A stretch of 64,000 nt of DNA from Gammaproteobacteria bacterium (GTDB taxonomy: Bacteria; Pseudomonadota; Gammaproteobacteria; Steroidobacterales; Steroidobacteraceae), in assembly GCA_024642505.1 (NCBI GenBank), contig JAHEAZ010000001.1, positions 1-64,000 on the forward strand, read 5' to 3'. This document shows positions 44,217-53,846 of this stretch, piece after piece (position 1 is the stretch's first letter; each line of letters opens with the position of its first letter). The notes below the pieces were generated by a model. It searched no databases. It was given only the letters and a program-made list of their open reading frames with translations, and had not been told where the DNA came from. The position numbers and the translations under genes are program-made.

Positions 44217-44987
44217 TTGGCGGCGTTGCGCTTTGAAGTGGTAACGCTGTTCCCGGGCCTGATCCAGGCCTACCTCGAAGTCGGGGTCGTGGGACGAGCG
44301 GTTTCCCGTGGCCTGTTGCGGGTCGAAACGGAGGACCCACGATCCCACACGCTTGATGTGCATCGTACGGTGGACGATCGGCCGTACGGTGGTGGGCCCG
44401 GAATGGTGATGAAGCCGGAGCCGCTGGCAGCCGCGATCAGGGCTGCCAGGGCCAGGTCGCCCGAGGGTAGCTGGGTGGTCGGGTTGAGCGCGCGGGGCGG
44501 ACCTTTCGACCAGGCGGTCGCGAGGCGCTTCGCAGAGCTTCCCGGGCTCGTGCTGGTGGCGGGTCGCTACGAGGGGGTGGACCAGCGCGTTCTGGACTCC
44601 CTGGTGGACGAAGAGCTGTCGATCGGCGACTACGTGCTGTCTGGCGGCGAGCTGCCGGCGCTGGTTGTGATGGATGTCGTGGCCAGGCTTGTTCCCGGCG
44701 TGCTGGGTGACGAGGCCTCCGCCCGGCAAGACTCGTTTTCGGACGGGTTGCTGGACTGGCCGCATTACACGCGGCCGGAGGAATGGGAAGGATTGCGGGT
44801 CCCCGAGGTGCTGCAGGGCGGGCATCATGAGGAGATCCGGCGCTGGCGTCTCAAGCAGGCGCTGGGGCGAACATGGCAGGGACGGCCAGCGCTGTTTGGG
44901 CAGCGCCGCTTGAATGACGAGGAGCGCAGGCTTCTCGAGGAGTATTGCGCCGAGGTGGGAGTCGAGCCGCCCGGTAGCGTGGATTGA
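44217..44987 (+). CDS. trmD: tRNA (guanine-N1)-methyltransferase TrmD
   Basis: Makes m1G37 in tRNA, preventing +1 frameshifts. RFEVVTLFPGLIQAYLEVGV, TVDDRPYGGGPGMVMKPEPL, AGRYEGVDQRVLDSLVDEEL and IGDYVLSGGELPALVVMD (the SPOUT knot) are intact. Length 256 aa. The TTG at 44217 is used; a second TTG 9 nt on is an equally possible start. Confidence 0.96.
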   Translation: MAALRFEVVTLFPGLIQAYLEVGVVGRAVSRGLLRVETEDPRSHTLDVHRTVDDRPYGGGPGMVMKPEPLAAAIRAARARSPEGSWVVGLSARGGPFDQAVARRFAELPGLVLVAGRYEGVDQRVLDSLVDEELSIGDYVLSGGELPALVVMDVVARLVPGVLGDEASARQDSFSDGLLDWPHYTRPEEWEGLRVPEVLQGGHHEEIRRWRLKQALGRTWQGRPALFGQRRLNDEERRLLEEYCAEVGVEPPGSVD

Positions 44988-45008
44988 TTCGACAGCGGGA
45001 AAAGAGCC

Positions 45009-45356
45009 ATGAGCAAGATCGTTCAGGACATCGAGGCGCGGGCGGCGACCCGCGAATTACCGGCCTTCGGACCGGGGGACACCGTCGTCGTGCAGGTCAA
45101 GGTCAAGGAAGGGGATCGCGAGCGTGTCCAGGCCTATGAAGGCGTGGTGATCGCGCGCAAGAATCGGGGCCTCAACAGTTCATTCACCGTGCGCAAGATT
45201 TCGCATGGCGAGGGCGTCGAGCGCGTCTTCCAGGCGCACAGCCCGGCGCTGGTGGACGTCAAGGTGAAGCGTCGTGGCAACGTTCGCCGTGCCAAGCTCT
45301 ACTACCTCCGCGATCGTTCGGGCAGGTCCGCCCGAATTGAGGAGAAGATCGGCTGA
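45009..45356 (+). CDS. rplS: 50S ribosomal protein L19
   Basis: 115 aa: [60 protein letters not shown] and [18 protein letters not shown] are hallmark segments. A GGGAAAAGAG tract precedes the ATG. Last gene of the operon, followed by a terminator. Confidence 0.98.
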   Translation: MSKIVQDIEARAATRELPAFGPGDTVVVQVKVKEGDRERVQAYEGVVIARKNRGLNSSFTVRKISHGEGVERVFQAHSPALVDVKVKRRGNVRRAKLYYLRDRSGRSARIEEKIG

Positions 45357-45388
45357 CGAGCTGATCTGCCGTTCAGATTCCTGTGGAT

Positions 45389-45418
45389 CGGGGCCCGTGA
45401 GGGCCCCGAGTTCTTTTT
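45389..45418 (+). terminator. Rho-independent terminator of the rpsP-rplS operon
   Basis: CGGGGCCC-GTGA-GGGCCCCG, an 8-bp perfect GC stem with a tetraloop, followed by AGTTCTTTTT. The clearest intrinsic terminator in the window; it lies 32 nt after the rplS stop. Confidence 0.92.
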
Positions 45419-45504
45419 GCGACAGTAGCTGCACTGCGTCGGGGTTCCCGCCCCGGTAGACTATCGGCGAGCCGCAGCTGCGACAGCTTCAAGGACGGTC
45501 CAAT

Positions 45505-47349
45505 ATGGTTGTCTTCCGCGCGATCCGAGCGTTCCTCAGGGGCCTATGGCACTTCCTCGACGGTGCCAGGAAGGTCATGCACTTCATACTGCTGCTGTTC
45601 CTTTTCGGCATTCTGCTCGCCGCCACGCGCTCGTCACTGCCGTTCCTGCCAAGTGACGCCGCACTGGTCCTGTCTCCCGAGGGACGCATTGTCGACGAGT
45701 TGTCGGGCGATCCACTCGATCGAGCCTGGCGCGACGTGAGCGGTGAAGGCCGGCCCGAGACACGACTTCAGGACCTGCTCGACGTGATCGAGGCTGCGGC
45801 CGATGACGAGCGGATCAGCGCCATGGTGCTGGATCTGGGTGCTCTTGAGCGCGCCGGTCTGCCGGCACTGCAGGACCTGGCTCGCGCCATCGATGCCTTC
45901 CGCGACTCGGGCAAGAAGGTGTTTGCCTGGGGTGTTTGGTTCGATCAGCGACAATACTTCCTGGCGGCGCACGCCGACGAGGTCTATCTTGATCCCCACG
46001 GTACGGTCATCATCGAAGGCTTTGGTTATTTCCGCCAGTACCTGAAGGGTACCGCTGACAAGCTGAGCGTGGACGTCCATGTATTCAAGGTCGGCACGCA
46101 CAAGTCGGCGCCCGACACCTTCACCCGCAGCGACATGTCGCCCGAGGATCGCGAGGAAGCCGGCGTCTGGGTGAACTCGCTATGGGACGCGTGGAAATCT
46201 GGCGTGGCCCAGGCGCGCGGGGTCGAACCGCAGGCCCTGCAGGATTACGCTGACAATGCCGGGCCCGGCGTCCGCGAGGTAGACGGCGACCTCGCGCAGT
46301 ATGCGTTCGCCCGCGGCCTGGTGGACGGGCTCAAGACACGCGAACAGTTCGATGAAATCGTCAGCGAGGAGGCGGGTGTAGACGAGGCCGAGCACAGTTA
46401 CCCCTCGGTGGACTGGCGACCCTACTTCACGGTGCTGCGTTCGGAGCGCGCACTGCACAAGAGCGAGGATCAGAACGTCGGCGTCGTGGTGGCGTCGGGA
46501 GAGATACTTGACGGCAAGCAGCCGCCGGGCACTGTGGGCGGGGCGACACTGTCCGAATTGCTGCGTGAATTGCGCTACGACGATTCCATTGGCGCGGTGG
46601 TACTGCGCATCGATAGCCCCGGCGGCAGCATGTTCGCTTCGGAAATGATTCGCCGCGAAATCGACGCCCTGCAGGAGGCCGGCAAGCCGGTCGTGGCATC
46701 CATGTCGTCGATCGCTGCCTCGGGTGGCTACTATATCGCGGCGCCGGCGGACAGGATCTTTGCCGCGCCGACGACCATTACTGGCTCGATCGGCGTCTAC
46801 GCCATGTTCCCCACCTTCGAGAGGACGCTCGCCAGAATCGGCGTCACCTCCGACGGACTCGGCACGACCGATTTGGCAGGTGCTGGCCGGATCGACCGGG
46901 ACCTCAATCCGCAGCTGGCGATGGTGCTGCAGTCAAGCATCGAACACTACTACCGACAGTTCGTGGGGATGGTCGCCGCCGAGCGCGAGCGGCCCTTCGA
47001 GGAGATCGACAGTATTGCGCAGGGAAGGGTCTGGTCGGGCGCCGACGCGAAGACCGCCGGGTTGGTGGATGAGTTTGGCAGTCTGCAGGACGCAATCGAA
47101 GCCGCCGCCAAGCTGGGCCAGCTTCCCGAAGAACACGGCGTGAAGTGGATGACTCCCGAGCTCACCTGGCAGGAGGCGCTGGCACTTCGGCTGCGCGTCT
47201 TGGCCGCGGACACGCTCAGCTGGACGGGTTTCAAGCTGACGCTGCCCCGCTGGCCGGTGCCCGACTCTGTCGTCACGGAAGTCGAGCAGCTGCTGGAACT
47301 TGGCAAGGGAGGTCGGCCGCTTTATTGGTGTCCCTGCCGGGTCGATTGA
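45505..47349 (+). CDS. sppA: Signal peptide peptidase SppA (67K type)
   Basis: Membrane protease that degrades released signal peptides. An N-terminal membrane anchor (VMHFILLLFLFGILLAATRS) leads into two tandem S49 domains. The catalytic Lys is in VFKVGTHKSAPDTF of the first domain and the catalytic Ser in MSSIAASGGYYIAAPAD of the second, as in the E. coli enzyme; GSIGVYAMFPTF follows. Length 614 aa. AAGGAC lies 8 nt before the ATG. Confidence 0.94.
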   Translation: MVVFRAIRAFLRGLWHFLDGARKVMHFILLLFLFGILLAATRSSLPFLPSDAALVLSPEGRIVDELSGDPLDRAWRDVSGEGRPETRLQDLLDVIEAAADDERISAMVLDLGALERAGLPALQDLARAIDAFRDSGKKVFAWGVWFDQRQYFLAAHADEVYLDPHGTVIIEGFGYFRQYLKGTADKLSVDVHVFKVGTHKSAPDTFTRSDMSPEDREEAGVWVNSLWDAWKSGVAQARGVEPQALQDYADNAGPGVREVDGDLAQYAFARGLVDGLKTREQFDEIVSEEAGVDEAEHSYPSVDWRPYFTVLRSERALHKSEDQNVGVVVASGEILDGKQPPGTVGGATLSELLRELRYDDSIGAVVLRIDSPGGSMFASEMIRREIDALQEAGKPVVASMSSIAASGGYYIAAPADRIFAAPTTITGSIGVYAMFPTFERTLARIGVTSDGLGTTDLAGAGRIDRDLNPQLAMVLQSSIEHYYRQFVGMVAAERERPFEEIDSIAQGRVWSGADAKTAGLVDEFGSLQDAIEAAAKLGQLPEEHGVKWMTPELTWQEALALRLRVLAADTLSWTGFKLTLPRWPVPDSVVTEVEQLLELGKGGRPLYWCPCRVD

Positions 47350-47352
47350 GTC

Positions 47353-48381
<1,029 letters not shown>

Positions 48382-48388
48382 TGCGACC

Positions 48389-49597
48389 TCAACGGATGAC
48401 GCCGAGCTCGCGCCCGGCGGTTGCAAATGCCTCAAGCGCGCGGTCGAGCTGCTCGCGTGTGTGCCCCGAGCTCATCTGCGTACGGATACGTGCCTTGCCG
48501 AGCGGCACCACGGGGAAGGAAAAGCCGATCACGTATACGCCCAGTTCGAGCAGCCGCTCGGCCATGCGCACCGCCAGCGGCGCTTCGCCCAGCATGACAG
48601 GGATGATCGGGTGCTCGCCCGGCACCAGGCTAAAGCCCAGCGCCTGCATGCATTCGCGGAAGTAACTGGTGTTTTCCCACAGCCGCGAGCGCAGCTCCGG
48701 CATCGTGTCGAGCAGGTCCAGCACCCTGAGCGTCGTCGCGGCCACCATCGGAGCGATCGAATTGGAGAACAGATAGGGGCGTGAGCGCTGCCGCAGCCAC
48801 TCAACGACCTCGCGTCGACCTGAAGTGTAACCGCCGCTTGCTCCACCGAGCGCCTTGCCGAGGGTGCCAGTGAGAATGTCGACCCGTTTCAGGACATCGT
48901 AGTGCTCATGCGTTCCGCGACCCTGCGCGCCCATGAATCCGGTGGCGTGTGAGTCGTCGACGACGACGATCGCGGCATACCTTTCGGCGAGGTCGCAGAT
49001 CTCCGCGAGCGGGGCTATCGTGCCGTCCATGGAAAAGACGCCGTCGGTGACGATCAACCGGCTGCGGGCATCGAGTGACTGCTTCAGGCAATCCTCCAGC
49101 TTGCCCATGTCGCGGTTGTCGTAGCGCAGGCGTCGCGCCTTCGACAGGCGGATGCCGTCGATGATGCTGGCGTGGTTCAGCGCGTCCGAGATGATGGCGT
49201 CGTTCTCCGCCGTCAGGGTCTCGAACAAGCCGCCATTAGCATCGAAGCAGGACGAGTACAGGATCGTGTCGTCGGTCCCGAGAAAGGCCGAGAGTTTCTC
49301 CTCCAGGTCGCGGTGCACGGTCTGGGTGCCGCAGATGAAGCGCACCGACGCCATGCCATAGCCGTAGCGGTCGATTGCACGGTGGGCTGCCTCGCGCAAC
49401 AGCGGGTGATTGGCCAGACCGAGGTAGTTATTGGCGCATAGGTTGATGACCTCGCGACCGTCCTCCAGGCGGACTACGGCCTGTTGACCCGAGGCTATGA
49501 CGCGTTCGCGCTTGTACAATCCTTGCGCGCCAAGTTCGGCGCCCTGTGCGGCAAGTCGATCGAGAAATGAAGGATCCACTTGAGCTATCCCATTCAT
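48389..49597 (-). CDS. kbl: 2-amino-3-ketobutyrate coenzyme A ligase
   Basis: PLP enzyme cleaving aminoketobutyrate with CoA to glycine and acetyl-CoA. It has [52 protein letters not shown], the PLP Lys in [20 protein letters not shown], and [11 protein letters not shown]. Length 402 aa. Works with tdh in threonine catabolism. A good promoter with a very short leader lies just upstream. Confidence 0.96.
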   Translation of the reverse strand: MNGIAQVDPSFLDRLAAQGAELGAQGLYKRERVIASGQQAVVRLEDGREVINLCANNYLGLANHPLLREAAHRAIDRYGYGMASVRFICGTQTVHRDLEEKLSAFLGTDDTILYSSCFDANGGLFETLTAENDAIISDALNHASIIDGIRLSKARRLRYDNRDMGKLEDCLKQSLDARSRLIVTDGVFSMDGTIAPLAEICDLAERYAAIVVVDDSHATGFMGAQGRGTHEHYDVLKRVDILTGTLGKALGGASGGYTSGRREVVEWLRQRSRPYLFSNSIAPMVAATTLRVLDLLDTMPELRSRLWENTSYFRECMQALGFSLVPGEHPIIPVMLGEAPLAVRMAERLLELGVYVIGFSFPVVPLGKARIRTQMSSGHTREQLDRALEAFATAGRELGVIR

Positions 49598-49607
49598 GCA
49601 AAGCGTG

Positions 49608-49636
49608 ATTATAGTGGGCGGGGAGCGGCCTGTCGG
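49608..49636 (-). promoter_or_regulatory. Promoter of kbl-tdh
   Basis: On the minus strand CCGACA (49631-49636), a 17-nt spacer, then TATAAT (49608-49613). Only 10 nt separate the -10 from the kbl ATG, so the transcript would have a 5' leader of a few bases and no room for a Shine-Dalgarno; this suggests near-leaderless initiation. Confidence 0.6.
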
Positions 49637-49650
49637 CTGGATAACGCGGC

Positions 49651-50064
49651 ATGACCATCGATGACGACAACGGCGGTGGCGAACTCAGGGTGGACAAGTG
49701 GCTCTGGTGCGCACGCTTCTTCCGGACCCGCGCGCTGGCGGCCGCGGCTGTCGCCGGCGGCAAGGTGCACGTCAACCGGGAGCGCGTGAAGCCCGCGCGG
49801 GTCATCCGGCCGGGGGATCAGCTCGAGGTTACGGTCGGATTCGACGTGGTCAGCATAGCCGTTCGTTCCATACCCAGGCGCCGCGGGCCGGCGACTGAAG
49901 CAAGGCTGTGCTACCGGGAAACGCCGGCCAGTATTGAGCGTCGCGAGCGCATTCGCGAGCAGCGCCGACTTGCGACGATGGCGGCGCCGCAGACGGAGGG
50001 TCGACCCGACAAGCGTACCAGGCGCGAGCTGCTTCGCTTCCAGCGCGACCAGGGCAAGAGTTGA
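49651..50064 (+). CDS. hslR: Heat shock protein 15 / S4-domain ribosome quality factor HslR
   Basis: RNA-binding protein that recognises free 50S subunits carrying a stalled nascent chain. The S4 domain is [20 protein letters not shown], then [18 protein letters not shown] and RPGDQLEV. A basic C-terminal tail includes ERIREQRR and [15 protein letters not shown]. Length 137 aa. Divergent from kbl with a 53-nt gap. Confidence 0.92.
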   Translation: MTIDDDNGGGELRVDKWLWCARFFRTRALAAAAVAGGKVHVNRERVKPARVIRPGDQLEVTVGFDVVSIAVRSIPRRRGPATEARLCYRETPASIERRERIREQRRLATMAAPQTEGRPDKRTRRELLRFQRDQGKS

Positions 50065-50163
50065 CTTAACATCAGTGCGACCGGGACTGTGACCTGCATC
50101 ACATTCTGCCGGGGCGACGACTCGTACCGTTGGCGGACGGGGCCAGGCCGCGGGGAGCGAGCG

Positions 50164-50385
50164 ATGAACGACAGGAAGGATCCGAAGGGACGGTTCCCGG
50201 GAAATTCGCCAGCACAAGACGCGGAACGCGCGCCGGGGGCCGACACCATGGGCTGGGAGGCCCGGGCGCTCGCACAGATCCGGCCGCACGTCCGCGAGCT
50301 ATCCGGACCTGCAGGGGTCCAGGCCGGCTGGGAGACGGACACCATTACGCGCCTCGAGGACTACTTCGACCGCGGCGACGTTTGA
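50164..50385 (+). CDS. Small hypothetical protein
   Basis: A 73-aa charged protein with no recognisable domain. The N-terminus is hydrophilic (MNDRKDPKGRFPGNSPAQDA); the C-terminal half (MGWEARALAQIRPHVREL, then TDTITRLEDYFDRGDV) could be helical. GGGAG lies about 7 nt before the ATG. It lies between hslR and a cupin gene. I do not recognise it; whether it is translated is uncertain. Confidence 0.45.
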   Translation: MNDRKDPKGRFPGNSPAQDAERAPGADTMGWEARALAQIRPHVRELSGPAGVQAGWETDTITRLEDYFDRGDV

Positions 50386-50440
50386 GCTGGCTCTTCCTGG
50401 CAGGGCATACTGCCCGCCGGTTACCGGCGGAAGATCCCAC

Positions 50441-50797
50441 TTGCCCAGAATCATCCCTGCTCCCACCGTAATACCCTCGGCCGGTACGCGGCCCAAGCGC
50501 ATCGAGGAATTCGTCGGCCGCGTCAATACGTCGACCGCCGCAATCAGCATTGCGCGCATGACCAGCCCGCCGGGCTGGGTCGAGCCCGGGCAGCGCCCGG
50601 AGTTCGACGAGTACACGCTGGTGCTGCACGGAAGACTGCGCGTCGAGGCCGAAGGCGGAACGCTGGACGTGACGGCCGGGCAGGCCTTGTACGTGTCGGC
50701 CGGCGAGTGGGTTCGCTATTCGACACCGGACGGCGCGAGCTATGTCGCGATCTGCCTGCCGGCGTTTTCCCCAGGCACGGTACACCGGGACGAGTAG
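50441..50797 (+). CDS. Cupin-domain protein
   Basis: A 118-aa single-domain cupin. PPGWVEPGQRPEFDEYTLVL and HGRLRVEAEGGTLDVTAGQA give the two cupin motifs, with Glu/His ligands but an atypical first motif (no HxH). LYVSAGEWVRYSTPDGASYV finishes the barrel. TTG start, with GGCGGAAG upstream. Resembles small sugar/amine-responsive cupins; substrate unknown. Confidence 0.78.
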   Translation: MPRIIPAPTVIPSAGTRPKRIEEFVGRVNTSTAAISIARMTSPPGWVEPGQRPEFDEYTLVLHGRLRVEAEGGTLDVTAGQALYVSAGEWVRYSTPDGASYVAICLPAFSPGTVHRDE

Positions 50798-50805
50798 GGC
50801 AGGGC

Positions 50806-51570
50806 ATGTCCTCCATATTGTCGCGCCCGACGCGCCTGTTCATCCTCCTGTCGGGACTGTTCGTCACGAACGCACTGATGGCCGAGTTCATCGGCGTCAA
50901 GATTTTCGCACTCGAGGATACGTTGGGGCTGCCGCCCTTCGACTGGCGGCTGTTCGGACAATCCGGCTCGCTCTCGTTCACTGCCGGCGTAATGCTATGG
51001 CCGGTCGTGTTCATCATGACCGATATCATCAATGAGTACTTCGGAGTGCGCGGCGTCCGGTTCATTTCGTGGCTGGCAGTTGGGTTCATCACCTACGCTT
51101 TCCTGTTCGCTTACCTTGCAATTGGACTGGTCCCCGCCTCGTGGTGGGTCGGCGTGGCGAGCCAGCGCGGGGTGCCGGACATGCAGGCCGCCTTCGCAGC
51201 CACGTTCGGCCAGGGTTTATGGACGATTGGAGGCTCGGTTACCGCGTTCCTGATCGGTCAGTTGATCGACGTGGCGATCTTTCACCGGATAAGGACTCTG
51301 ACCGGCGAGCGCTGGATCTGGTTGCGTGCGACCGCCTCGACGGCAGTTTCGCAACTCGTCGACAGCTTCGTGGTGCTCTATATCGCCTTCGTGCTGGGCC
51401 CGCAACAATGGCCGATCGACCTGTTCCTGGCGGTTGGCACGGTGAACTACTGCTACAAGATGTCGATGGCCATCCTGCTGATTCCGCTCATCTACCTGGG
51501 GCGGCGCGCGATCGAGCAGTATCTCGGTGCCGCCGATGCCGAGAGGCTGAAGACTGAAGCGGCGGCGTGA
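50806..51570 (+). CDS. Queuosine precursor transporter, YhhQ/DUF165 family
   Basis: Inner-membrane protein of 254 aa with about six helices: LFILLSGLFVTNALMAEFIG, GVMLWPVVFIMTDIINEYFG (signature MTDIINEYFG of the family), FITYAFLFAYLAIGLV and GSVTAFLIGQLIDVAIFHRI. Family members import preQ0/preQ1. It fits with queG at 4626, although the two are not adjacent. The ATG at 50806 is preferred; the stop is followed within a few bases by a long inverted repeat. Confidence 0.9.
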   Translation: MSSILSRPTRLFILLSGLFVTNALMAEFIGVKIFALEDTLGLPPFDWRLFGQSGSLSFTAGVMLWPVVFIMTDIINEYFGVRGVRFISWLAVGFITYAFLFAYLAIGLVPASWWVGVASQRGVPDMQAAFAATFGQGLWTIGGSVTAFLIGQLIDVAIFHRIRTLTGERWIWLRATASTAVSQLVDSFVVLYIAFVLGPQQWPIDLFLAVGTVNYCYKMSMAILLIPLIYLGRRAIEQYLGAADAERLKTEAAA

Positions 51571-51574
51571 TAAG

Positions 51575-51655
51575 CGGGGACAGTTTACCTATTTGCCGAT
51601 ACGTGAAGCGTAGCCTGAAGCGGGAACCCCACGGCAAATAGGTAAACTGTCCCCG
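51575..51655. repeat. 81-nt inverted repeat with 23-bp perfect arms
   Basis: Arms CGGGGACAGTTTACCTATTT(GCC) at 51575-51597 and the exact reverse complement at 51633-51655, enclosing a 35-nt centre. It fills the gap between convergent yhhQ-like and cnoX genes. The outer GGGGACAGT matches the start of the other palindromic elements in the window. No transposase is present. It may double as a bidirectional terminator. Confidence 0.85.
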
Positions 51656-51658
51656 GAT

Positions 51659-52516
51659 TCAGTGCAGCAGCGCCATCATCTGCCTGCGATAGTGGTGGAC
51701 CAGTTCGTCGCGACCCTCCAGCAGCTGAAATGCCGCCAGCAGGTTCTTGCGCACCGCCCCGTCACTGAAGTTCCGGTCACTACGCAGAATTTGCATCCAG
51801 CGATCCAGCGCCTGTTCGACCTGACCTGAACCGAATTCACGGGTCGCGAGCTGATTCATCGACCTGAGATCGGACGGATCTCCCTCGATCTTGCGCGCCA
51901 GTTCAAGAGCTGCGGGCGCATCCACGAGGGACCGCGCCAGCTGCAGCCGGGCCTCGACGACTTTCAATCGCGGCGATTCGATCGCGTGGACTGGAAGACC
52001 CGCGAACAACTGGTCCGCCTCGGTCGTCCGGCCAGCGAGGGTCAGCGCCTCGATCAGCTCGACTCGAAGCCCGTCGTTCTGCGGGTCATCCTGCAAGGCC
52101 TTCTCCAGCAGCAGGACCGCCTCCGGCGCGCGCTCCTCGGAGAGCAGCTGGATGGCCTCGGCACGAGCCTGGTCCGACGGCCGCTCGAGGTATCGTTCCA
52201 CCATCGCGCGAATGGCGCCGTCCGGCTGCACCCCTATGATCTCGTCCACTGCCTTGCCATGACGGAACAGCCGCAACGTGGGCAGGCTGCGAATTCCATG
52301 TTGCGCTGCCAGCTCTGCATGCGCCTCAGTATCGACCTTGGCCAAGCGCGCGCGACCAGCGTAGTCGGCCGCGATGCGTTCCAGCGTGGGCGCGAGCATC
52401 TTGCAAGGTCCGCACCACTCCGCCCAGAAGTCGACCAGCACCGGCATCTGGTGCGATGTCTCGATGACTTCGGCCTGAAAGGTCTGCGCGGTCGATTCGA
52501 TAACGATTTCGCTCAT
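51659..52516 (-). CDS. Thioredoxin-fold TPR chaperone (CnoX/YbbN family)
   Basis: Thioredoxin domain followed by TPR-like repeats, 285 aa. PVLVDFWAEWCGPCKMLAPT holds an intact CxxC, unlike E. coli CnoX whose second Cys is replaced; HGIRSLPTLRLFRHGK has the cis-Pro. The C-terminal helical part includes RAPEAVLLLEKALQDDPQND and GQVEQALDRWMQILRSDRNF. Known members guard unfolded proteins during oxidative stress and hand them to GroEL or DnaK. Two in-frame ATGs 9 nt apart are possible starts. Confidence 0.92.
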   Translation of the reverse strand: MSEIVIESTAQTFQAEVIETSHQMPVLVDFWAEWCGPCKMLAPTLERIAADYAGRARLAKVDTEAHAELAAQHGIRSLPTLRLFRHGKAVDEIIGVQPDGAIRAMVERYLERPSDQARAEAIQLLSEERAPEAVLLLEKALQDDPQNDGLRVELIEALTLAGRTTEADQLFAGLPVHAIESPRLKVVEARLQLARSLVDAPAALELARKIEGDPSDLRSMNQLATREFGSGQVEQALDRWMQILRSDRNFSDGAVRKNLLAAFQLLEGRDELVHHYRRQMMALLH

Positions 52517-52676
52517 GATATCCATCCGGATGATTCCGTCGTTCCCCAGCCTACATGGGTTCAGTTTCAGCCGAATCAAGGAATCCCGTGCCTGCCCCCG
52601 GCCACGAACGGGTGGTTAACCGGTCGCAGTGCCGATAGACTATCGCGCCCAAAAATCACCAGAAGGATTCATTGAC

Positions 52677-53384
52677 ATGTACTGGACGAAGGGACTCGCG
52701 CTTGCGCTGGCGCTGGCAGTGGCCAGCCCGGCACAGGCGGACTGGGCTGGCAAGGGCGAGCTTGGCGGCGTGCTTGCGCGCGGCAATACCGAGACGGAGA
52801 CGATCAACGGCAAGGTCGACATGACCAAGGAGACCGGCCACTGGAAGCATGTCGCCGGTTTCTCGATCCTGCGTACGGTCAACGACGGCATCACGTCGGC
52901 CAATCGCTGGGAGTTGCGCGGCGAGTCGGACTACAAGCTGACGGATCGCAGCTACGTGTTCGGGGCGCTTCGCTACGAGGACGACCAGTTCACTGACTAC
53001 AGCTACCAGGCGACCGCTACGCTTGGTTATGGCTACAAGCTCATCGATAACGAGGCGACCAAGCTAGACGGCAAGATCGGTGCTGGCTACCGGAGTTCCG
53101 AGCTGCGAACCTCGGGCAAGAAGCAGGACGATGCCATCATTCGTGGCGTCCTGGACTATTCCCACACCCTGACCGAGACCACCAAGATCATCGACAAATT
53201 CCTGGTGGAGGCCGGATCGGAGAATACCTTCCTGCAGAATATCCTCAGCCTAGAGGTCAAGATGAACGCCTCCCTGGCGCTCGGGCTGAGCTACGAGGTC
53301 CGGTACAACACGGACGTACTGCCGGGCACCGACAAGACCGATCAGGTGCTGACGGCCAACCTTGTGTTCGGCTTTGGCGGATGA
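52677..53384 (+). CDS. DUF481 outer-membrane beta-barrel protein (YdiY-like)
   Basis: A 235-aa exported protein with signal peptide MYWTKGLALALALAVASPAQ ending ...AQA. Alternating aromatic beta-strands follow: GELGGVLARGNTETETINGK, SYVFGALRYEDDQFTDYSYQ, ATLGYGYKLIDNEATKLDGK, and the final strand ends VLTANLVFGFGG. It matches DUF481 (salt-induced outer membrane protein) in length and layout. AAGGA lies about 10 nt before the ATG. Function unknown. Confidence 0.9.
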   Translation: MYWTKGLALALALAVASPAQADWAGKGELGGVLARGNTETETINGKVDMTKETGHWKHVAGFSILRTVNDGITSANRWELRGESDYKLTDRSYVFGALRYEDDQFTDYSYQATATLGYGYKLIDNEATKLDGKIGAGYRSSELRTSGKKQDDAIIRGVLDYSHTLTETTKIIDKFLVEAGSENTFLQNILSLEVKMNASLALGLSYEVRYNTDVLPGTDKTDQVLTANLVFGFGG

Positions 53385-53406
53385 TGTGGGGCGGTCGGGA
53401 CCGTCG

Positions 53407-53820
53407 ATGTCTCGTCCGCTGACGCCCGCACTGGCCGTCGACCTGGTAATCGAGTTGGTCGACCAGCCGGACCGTCCGATCGTATTGATCGAACGACTAA
53501 ATCCGCCGCCTGGATTCGCCCTGCCAGGCGGTTTCGTCGACCTCGGAGAACGGGTCGAGGACGCGGCGCGCCGTGAGGCGTTGGAGGAGACCGGGCTGGA
53601 GGTTGAGTTGAAATCCCTGCTCGGTGTCTATTCCGATCCGGCGAGGGACGCGCGCGGCCACACTGTCAGCATTGTCTACCTGGCTGAGGCCAGCGGCCAG
53701 CCGCGAGCAGGCGACGATGCCGCACGGATCCTGGTGACCGCCCACAACACCCTGCCGCAGCTGGCCTTCGATCACGCGAAGATCCTTGCCGACTACGCCC
53801 GCTCACGCCGCACCAGGTGA
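53407..53820 (+). CDS. Nudix hydrolase
   Basis: A 137-aa pyrophosphohydrolase. The full Nudix box GX5EX7REUXEEXGU is present as GGFVDLGERVEDAARREALE followed by ETGLEVEL. Upstream are ALAVDLVIELVDQPDRPIVL and PPGFALPGG, as in ADP-ribose/8-oxo-dGTP-type enzymes. Substrate is not determined. Starts 22 nt after the DUF481 gene. Confidence 0.9.
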   Translation: MSRPLTPALAVDLVIELVDQPDRPIVLIERLNPPPGFALPGGFVDLGERVEDAARREALEETGLEVELKSLLGVYSDPARDARGHTVSIVYLAEASGQPRAGDDAARILVTAHNTLPQLAFDHAKILADYARSRRTR

Positions 53821-53846
53821 GCGACTGACGACGGTTCTGTCGATGT

